Program-made: the position numbers and the translations under genes | From: Desulfurococcaceae archaeon UBA285 | GTDB lineage: Archaea > Thermoproteota > Thermoprotei_A > Sulfolobales > Desulfurococcaceae | NCBI GenBank assembly: GCA_002495025.1 | Contig: DADP01000030.1 | Span: forward strand, 452 to 19,580 | Reading direction: 5' to 3' | Length of the DNA: 19,129 bases | The notes under the pieces: generated by a model | The model's database searches: none | Told to the model about the DNA's origin: nothing | What the model saw: only the letters and a program-made list of their open reading frames with translations | Part shown: positions 14,973 to 19,129 of the stretch, piece after piece | Layout: the number at the start of each line of letters is the position of its first letter | Numbering within the stretch: the stretch's first letter is position 1

Positions 14973-15931
14973 CAGTAAAAACAGTGAATTTGAGAATTGG
15001 CTACCTCGACGAAGAAGAAGAAAAAATACAGTGGGCTGTTAGAGGAGTAGACTTGGAAATCCAGGAGGGAGAATCATTTTGCCTTGTTGGTGAGAGCGGT
15101 TCTGGTAAAACAACACTTGCAAATGCAATAGCCGGCATTCTCCCACCGCATGCTGTAACCCAGGGTAAAGTATACATATTTGACAAACTAGTAGTTGATG
15201 ACTCCTCAAGGAATTATAATGGAGTAAGAGGCCGTATAGTTAACTACATACCTCAAAACCCAGGTACAAGTTTAAACCCGTTTTTAACAATAGAAGACCA
15301 CTTCTACTATGTACTGAGAGATCTATACAAATACGATAAGAGTAAATCTAAAAGTATAGCTATTGAGACACTGAGTAAAGTTGGATTAACCAGTGAAATA
15401 CTAGACTACTACCCCCACGAACTAAGTGGTGGAATGAAGCAGAGGGTATTAATAGCTCTTGCACTAGCATCTAATGCTAGAATTATTGTTGCAGACGAGC
15501 CAACATCATCTGTAGATGCATCTCTAAGAGCCGGTATACTTGGTCTTCTAAGTAAACTAAATAAAGAGTATAGAGTAACATTGATTATTGTAACACACGA
15601 TATTAAAATGACTAGTGCTATATGTAATAGAACAGCTGTAATGTACTCGGGAGAAATAGTTGAAATAGGTAAAACAAGTATTATACTCCAATCTCCCAAA
15701 CACCCATATACTAGAATGCTAATGGAGTGTGTTCCAATACTAGGAGTTGAAAAACCCCTAAAACCACTACCAGGAGAGCCAACTCGCATATTCGAAGATA
15801 TCTCTTGGTGTTCTTTTAGAGAGAGGTGTCCCTACGCCAGTGTAGAGTGTAAAACAACACCATCAATGATACCAGTAGGAGACGATGAAAGCCACTTTGT
15901 CAAGTGCTGGAGATTCCACGAGGTGGCCTAG
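14963..15931 (+). CDS. ABC transporter ATP-binding protein, DppD/OppD type
   Basis: This ATPase powers import. It has 322 residues from GTG 14963. Walker A is GESGSGKT (43-50), the Q-loop is PQNPGTSLNP, the signature is LSGGMKQ (154-160), Walker B is IIVADEP (174-180) and the switch histidine is H212 (THD). The C-terminal oligopeptide-transporter extension starts at KHPYTRMLMECVP and includes C283, C289, C296 and C315 (C-x5-C-x6-C-x18-C). That spacing matches the cluster-binding cysteines known from DppD-type ATPases. The start overlaps the end of the permease gene by 10 bp. The longer form from GTG 14954 would add three residues. It pairs with the second ATPase encoded 2 nt downstream. Confidence 0.93.
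   Translation: MVLAVKTVNLRIGYLDEEEEKIQWAVRGVDLEIQEGESFCLVGESGSGKTTLANAIAGILPPHAVTQGKVYIFDKLVVDDSSRNYNGVRGRIVNYIPQNPGTSLNPFLTIEDHFYYVLRDLYKYDKSKSKSIAIETLSKVGLTSEILDYYPHELSGGMKQRVLIALALASNARIIVADEPTSSVDASLRAGILGLLSKLNKEYRVTLIIVTHDIKMTSAICNRTAVMYSGEIVEIGKTSIILQSPKHPYTRMLMECVPILGVEKPLKPLPGEPTRIFEDISWCSFRERCPYASVECKTTPSMIPVGDDESHFVKCWRFHEVA
15921..15926 (+). promoter_or_regulatory. Shine-Dalgarno AGGTGG deciding the second ATPase start
   Basis: AGGTGG lies 7 nt before GTG 15934, inside the last codons of the upstream ATPase gene. It excludes the upstream GTG at 15904, which would create a 28-bp overlap. Confidence 0.6.
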
Positions 15932-15933
15932 AA

Positions 15934-16758
15934 GTGAGTGAAGAAGTAATTAAACTAGAGCGAGTAACAGCTGGTTATAAAGTAGTAAAGGGAGCACTAT
16001 CAATCTGGAAACAAGTAAATGTCGTACTAAGAGATATAAGTTTCAGTATTGGTAAAAGCGAGAGACTAGCAATAATAGGCGAGAGTGGTTCTGGTAAAAC
16101 AACACTATTAAAAGTAATACTCGGACTTCTCAAGCCAATTAAAGGCAGTGTATTACTGTATGGTAGAGACATCTATAGAATACCCGACGAGGAAAGAGAG
16201 AAAATATTGAGGAAGATAGGATATGTTCCACAAGACCCATACAGATCTCTCAATCCTGTTTTAAAAGTTAAAACTATAATTGGAGAGCCACTCGAAGTAA
16301 TTGGTGAAAACAAAGAGAAAATTGAAAAGAGAGTTGTAGAAGTTGCAAGATTCGTAGGACTTCCTTGGAGCGCACTAGATGACACCCCTGAGGAACTCAG
16401 TGGTGGAATGAGACAGAGAGTATTAATAGCGAGAGCTATTATAGCAAACCCCGAAATACTAGTTCTCGACGAGCCAACCTCTGCACTAGACGTCTCTATA
16501 CAAGCACAAATATTGAATCTACTAAACAATATATACAGTAACTTCAAACCAACAATGATTACTGTAACACATGATCTAGCTGTAGCTCAATACCTAGCTG
16601 ATAGAGTAATAATATTGAAAGATGGATGTATAGTTGAAGAGGGAAAGCTCGAAGAAGTACTGTATAATCCAAGACACGAATACACTAAAACACTTGTTTC
16701 CAGCTACCTATATACAACTACAACTAATAGTGTAAGCGGCTTTAACAATAAAAGCTAA
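15934..16758 (+). CDS. ABC transporter ATP-binding protein, DppF/OppF type
   Basis: This is the second ATPase of the importer, 274 residues from GTG 15934. Walker A is GESGSGKT (49-56), the Q-loop is VPQDPYRSLNP (98-108), the signature is LSGGMRQR (155-162), Walker B is ILVLDE (175-180) and the switch histidine is H213 (THD). All catalytic residues are intact. After the HEYTKTLVSSYL segment the protein ends within about 20 residues in a Thr/Ser/Asn-rich tail. It lacks the long cysteine-containing extension that its partner has. This is the last gene of the operon; its stop codon sits in the small inverted repeat AGCTA-AG-TAGCT (16753-16764), directly before the pheS TATA box. Confidence 0.93.
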   Translation: MSEEVIKLERVTAGYKVVKGALSIWKQVNVVLRDISFSIGKSERLAIIGESGSGKTTLLKVILGLLKPIKGSVLLYGRDIYRIPDEEREKILRKIGYVPQDPYRSLNPVLKVKTIIGEPLEVIGENKEKIEKRVVEVARFVGLPWSALDDTPEELSGGMRQRVLIARAIIANPEILVLDEPTSALDVSIQAQILNLLNNIYSNFKPTMITVTHDLAVAQYLADRVIILKDGCIVEEGKLEEVLYNPRHEYTKTLVSSYLYTTTTNSVSGFNNKS

Positions 16759-16763
16759 GTAGC

Positions 16764-16770
16764 TATATAA
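16764..16770 (+). promoter_or_regulatory. TATA box of pheS
   Basis: TATATAA is centred 33 nt upstream of the TTG start at 16800 and predicts a leader of about 7 nt beginning near GGTG (16791-16794). It begins 6 nt after the preceding stop codon, so pheS probably has its own promoter. Confidence 0.55.
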
Positions 16771-16799
16771 CAATGTAGTGTGTATAAACAGGTGTTTCG

Positions 16800-18344
16800 T
16801 TGCAGCAACCAGTATATGTTACACCAAGACAATACAGGATCTTAGAGTTGCTTGTTAAGGGAGTTAATCAATTACACGATATAGCAAGAGAACTAGGTGT
16901 AAAACAAGAAGATTTAATGAGAGATCTAGCTGAGCTAGAAGCAAAAAAACTAATAGAACTAGATAGAAAGACAGTTAGATATTATACTCCATCAGAAATC
17001 GCAAAGCAATACTTGAAAAACGGGTTTCCAGAGGAAATAGTCTACCAGTATATACAGAAATATATAGGTAAATCAACAAGCGACTTAGTAGAAGAACTCG
17101 TCAATAAAAACACAGCACCGAGAGAAGAAGTATTAATTGGACTACAATACCTCGTTAAAGGAGGATGTATTGAAATCGAGCGAAAGACATTGAAGTCTAT
17201 AAACCAGGAAAAATGTATTGAAGTAATTAATCAAACAAATGAATTGAAAAAAGCACTTCAAATCCTACTAGAAGAAGGCTCAGTAAGCGAGGAATTATTA
17301 AACACTTTAAAACGACGCAAACTCGTAGAAACAAGAGAGAAAACAATAATTACACTTAGAAAAACCAGTCTACTCGAACAACTCTGGAGTATTGGTTTAA
17401 TTAAAGAGAAAACATTGATAACAGTTGTCAAACCAGAATACGCTGTCGAACTAGATAAGTACCTGGTAAAAGAGTTTGATTTATCAATAGAACCACCATC
17501 ACCACCAATATCCAAGAAACACCCATTTATGCAGTTTATTGAGGAGTTGAGAGAAATAATGATTAGTATGGGGTTTGAAGAAGTCAAAGGACCACATGTT
17601 GAAGCAGAACTATGGAATTTCGACGCATTATTCCAGGCTCAAGACCATCCAGCTAGAGAAATACACGATACATTCTTTGTGAAAACCCAGAGAAAAGCTA
17701 CACCACCAAGCGACATTATAGAGCGTGCTAGAGTAATACACGAAGCAGGATGGGGCTACAAGTGGAGTCCAGAGAGAGCGATGAGACTAGTACTTAGAAG
17801 CCAGACAACAGCTGTTACCGCGAGAGCTATTTATGAAAGAGGGCCTGGAGAGTATAGAGTATTCACAATAGACAGGAATTTCAGACCTGAAAACCTAGAT
17901 GCCAAACACAGCATGGAATTCCACCAATTAGACGGTGTAATAGTTGGTAGAAACGTAAATTTCAAACACCTCTTATACTTCTTCAAGGAGTTAGCAGCAG
18001 CTCTCGGCATTAAAGAAGTATGGTTTAAACCCGGCTACTTCCCATTCACCGAGCCAAGCGTTGAGGGATATGTAAAACACCCAAAACTCGGCTGGATAGA
18101 GGTATTTCCTGGTGGCATGTTTAGACCAGAAGTAATGGAGATACTAGGTGCAAAAGGCTATAACGCGGCTGCATGGGGTATTGGTGTAGATAGACTAGCC
18201 ATGGTTGTACTCGGAGTAGACGATATAAGACTACTCTTCGCGAGAGATCTCTATACACTTAGAGAAATGAGAAATCCAGGACTACCATTCTTCACTCATA
18301 AAACAAGTGGTAGAAGTGTAAAAGTTGTTCCAGTACCACTCTAG
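16800..18344 (+). CDS. pheS: phenylalanyl-tRNA synthetase alpha subunit
   Basis: This is the catalytic subunit of the (alpha-beta)2 enzyme that charges tRNA-Phe. The 514 residues fit the long archaeal/eukaryotic form. The N-terminal half (about 1-190) holds repeated winged-helix DNA/tRNA-binding modules, e.g. VTPRQYRILELLVKG and LEAKKLIELDRKTVRYYTP. The class II core begins at KKHPFMQFIEELREIM (239-254). It continues with ELWNFDALFQAQDHPAREIH (270-289), motif 2 as DRNFRPENLDAKHSMEFHQ (358-376), FPFTEPSVE (414-422), and motif 3 as GIGVDRLAM (460-468). The start is TTG with GGTG 5 nt upstream. The beta subunit gene, pheT, is not adjacent here; it is either beyond the window or elsewhere. An RNA methyltransferase gene follows after 15 bp. 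Confidence 0.96.
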   Translation: MQQPVYVTPRQYRILELLVKGVNQLHDIARELGVKQEDLMRDLAELEAKKLIELDRKTVRYYTPSEIAKQYLKNGFPEEIVYQYIQKYIGKSTSDLVEELVNKNTAPREEVLIGLQYLVKGGCIEIERKTLKSINQEKCIEVINQTNELKKALQILLEEGSVSEELLNTLKRRKLVETREKTIITLRKTSLLEQLWSIGLIKEKTLITVVKPEYAVELDKYLVKEFDLSIEPPSPPISKKHPFMQFIEELREIMISMGFEEVKGPHVEAELWNFDALFQAQDHPAREIHDTFFVKTQRKATPPSDIIERARVIHEAGWGYKWSPERAMRLVLRSQTTAVTARAIYERGPGEYRVFTIDRNFRPENLDAKHSMEFHQLDGVIVGRNVNFKHLLYFFKELAAALGIKEVWFKPGYFPFTEPSVEGYVKHPKLGWIEVFPGGMFRPEVMEILGAKGYNAAAWGIGVDRLAMVVLGVDDIRLLFARDLYTLREMRNPGLPFFTHKTSGRSVKVVPVPL

Positions 18345-18359
18345 GTAAAGGTATGTATT

Positions 18360-19129
18360 TTGTCTATAAACCCTGATAAAGCAAAATTCTATACAACAAT
18401 CCTCTTCAATACACTATTGAATAAAAAACATAGTTACGACAAAGTATTTAGTGACATAGTTAGAAGATATAAACTGACTCCACGCGAGGCATCACTATAC
18501 TACAAACTCTTCTATAAACTAGTAGTCTACTACCACACAATTAGATTTCTATCTAGCTATCATGGATTCGGCCACAATGTTCCTGGAATAGTAGAATACT
18601 TGTTTTCAAGGGCTTTTGACTTAGATAGAATACTAGATGAAGCACGCGAGCTCTCACACTCATTGTCGTCAATACTAAAACTATCAATACTACATGGCTA
18701 TCCATCATGGTTTATAAGAGATTTATATGGAAAACTACCAAGCAACGAGTTAGAAAGCATGTTGAAGTCTCTCAACGAGAAAAAGAGGTGGCTTCGTGTA
18801 AATACATTGAAAACAACTATAGAAGACGCTGTTGAATGCCTCGAGAAAACAGGTATTAGAGTAAAAAGACACGAGTACTACAAAGACGTTTTGCTAGTAG
18901 AGGATCCATTTGTAAAAATAGGTGTTAATGAATGCATTAAAAAGGGCTATGTTATACCACAAGACATTACTTCCTATACTGCTATTTCACTAGTTACTAG
19001 TCAAATAGAAGACTTTGTAGATGCATGTAGTGCGCCAGGTGTTAAATTAATACAGGTTTACTCACAGTTAAATCCACGTAGATTAGTTTCGGTAGACATC
19101 GATTTTGATCGGCTCACTACTACTAGAAA
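18360..19129 (+). CDS. NOL1/NOP2/Sun-family RNA m5C methyltransferase (C-terminus cut by window edge)
   Basis: This SAM-dependent cytosine-5 methyltransferase acts on rRNA or tRNA. The 256 visible residues include a helical N-terminal region (about 1-125) resembling the NusB-like domain of RsmB. Next come YPSWFIRDL (114-122), RVNTLK (146-151), VIPQDITSY (198-206) and SAM motif I DACSAPGVK (221-229). SVDIDFD (244-250) is the acidic loop that binds the SAM ribose. The catalytic cysteine motifs lie beyond base 19129. Motif I differs from the common DxCAAPGGK at the third-last residue and by Ser for Ala. The start is TTG, with AAAGGT 7 nt upstream. It begins 15 bp after the pheS stop, probably in the same transcript. 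The target nucleotide cannot be told. Confidence 0.88.
   Translation, partial: MSINPDKAKFYTTILFNTLLNKKHSYDKVFSDIVRRYKLTPREASLYYKLFYKLVVYYHTIRFLSSYHGFGHNVPGIVEYLFSRAFDLDRILDEARELSHSLSSILKLSILHGYPSWFIRDLYGKLPSNELESMLKSLNEKKRWLRVNTLKTTIEDAVECLEKTGIRVKRHEYYKDVLLVEDPFVKIGVNECIKKGYVIPQDITSYTAISLVTSQIEDFVDACSAPGVKLIQVYSQLNPRRLVSVDIDFDRLTTTR

Noticed and set aside
15409..16547. Minus-strand open frames opposite both ATPase genes
   Set aside because: They mirror Walker and signature motifs read antisense; the ABC frames are intact and fully explain the region.
17258..17587. Minus-strand open frame of 109 codons opposite pheS
   Set aside because: Antisense to a conserved synthetase; Ser-rich with no recognisable domain.
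18342..18362. pheS and the methyltransferase as one read-through fusion
   Set aside because: They share a frame and are separated by a single TAG, but both proteins are complete family members in themselves and a ribosome site precedes the TTG at 18360.
1..19129. CRISPR array, integrase, transposon or toxin-antitoxin genes
   Set aside because: No regularly spaced repeats, terminal inverted repeats or recombinase motifs are visible; gene content and composition are uniform.

Overview
The window looks like chromosomal DNA of a hyperthermophilic crenarchaeon, most likely Desulfurococcales (relatives of Staphylothermus, Desulfurococcus or Ignisphaera). The reasons are AT-rich DNA with tightly packed genes, frequent GTG and TTG starts, TATA-box promoters, heavy AGA/ATA codon use, archaeal-type ArgRS and PheRS-alpha, a TtuA/Ncs6-type tRNA thiolase, and a tungsten glyceraldehyde-3-phosphate:ferredoxin oxidoreductase (GAPOR). 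The genus is an inference. I see no rRNA, tRNA, CRISPR array, insertion sequence or phage gene, and no stretch over 300 bases lacks a gene.

Left part (1-2577): a metallophosphoesterase runs off the left edge on the minus strand. Divergent from it are ttuA (tRNA 2-thiolation) and a DedA/VTT membrane protein on the plus strand. A GC-rich 76-bp spacer then separates these from the convergent minus-strand block.

Minus-strand block (11242 down to 2575), in transcription order: GAPOR (leaderless by its TATA spacing), a 102-bp spacer with tandem 8-mers, then argS, eamA, moeA and thiL. The argS stop abuts the eamA start and moeA overlaps thiL by 8 bp, so these four look like one operon. An MFS-like transporter follows behind its own weak TATA box. 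MoeA inserts Mo or W into the pterin cofactor, which GAPOR needs, so the two may be functionally linked.

Plus-strand block (11424-16758): a complete five-gene Opp/Dpp ABC importer (binding protein, two permeases, two ATPases) with gaps of 1-2 nt or short overlaps. It diverges from GAPOR across an AT-rich 181-bp spacer holding two TATA boxes, a 10-bp palindrome and two sets of direct repeats. A separate promoter then drives pheS, followed by an NSUN-type m5C RNA methyltransferase cut off by the right edge.

Most of the window is housekeeping, and I do not see a clearly undescribed system. The most interesting parts are the divergent GAPOR/ABC-importer pair with its candidate operators (possible sugar uptake tied to the GAPOR step), an unusually long ArgRS with a four-cysteine insertion, and consistent Shine-Dalgarno evidence that several genes start downstream of their longest open frame.
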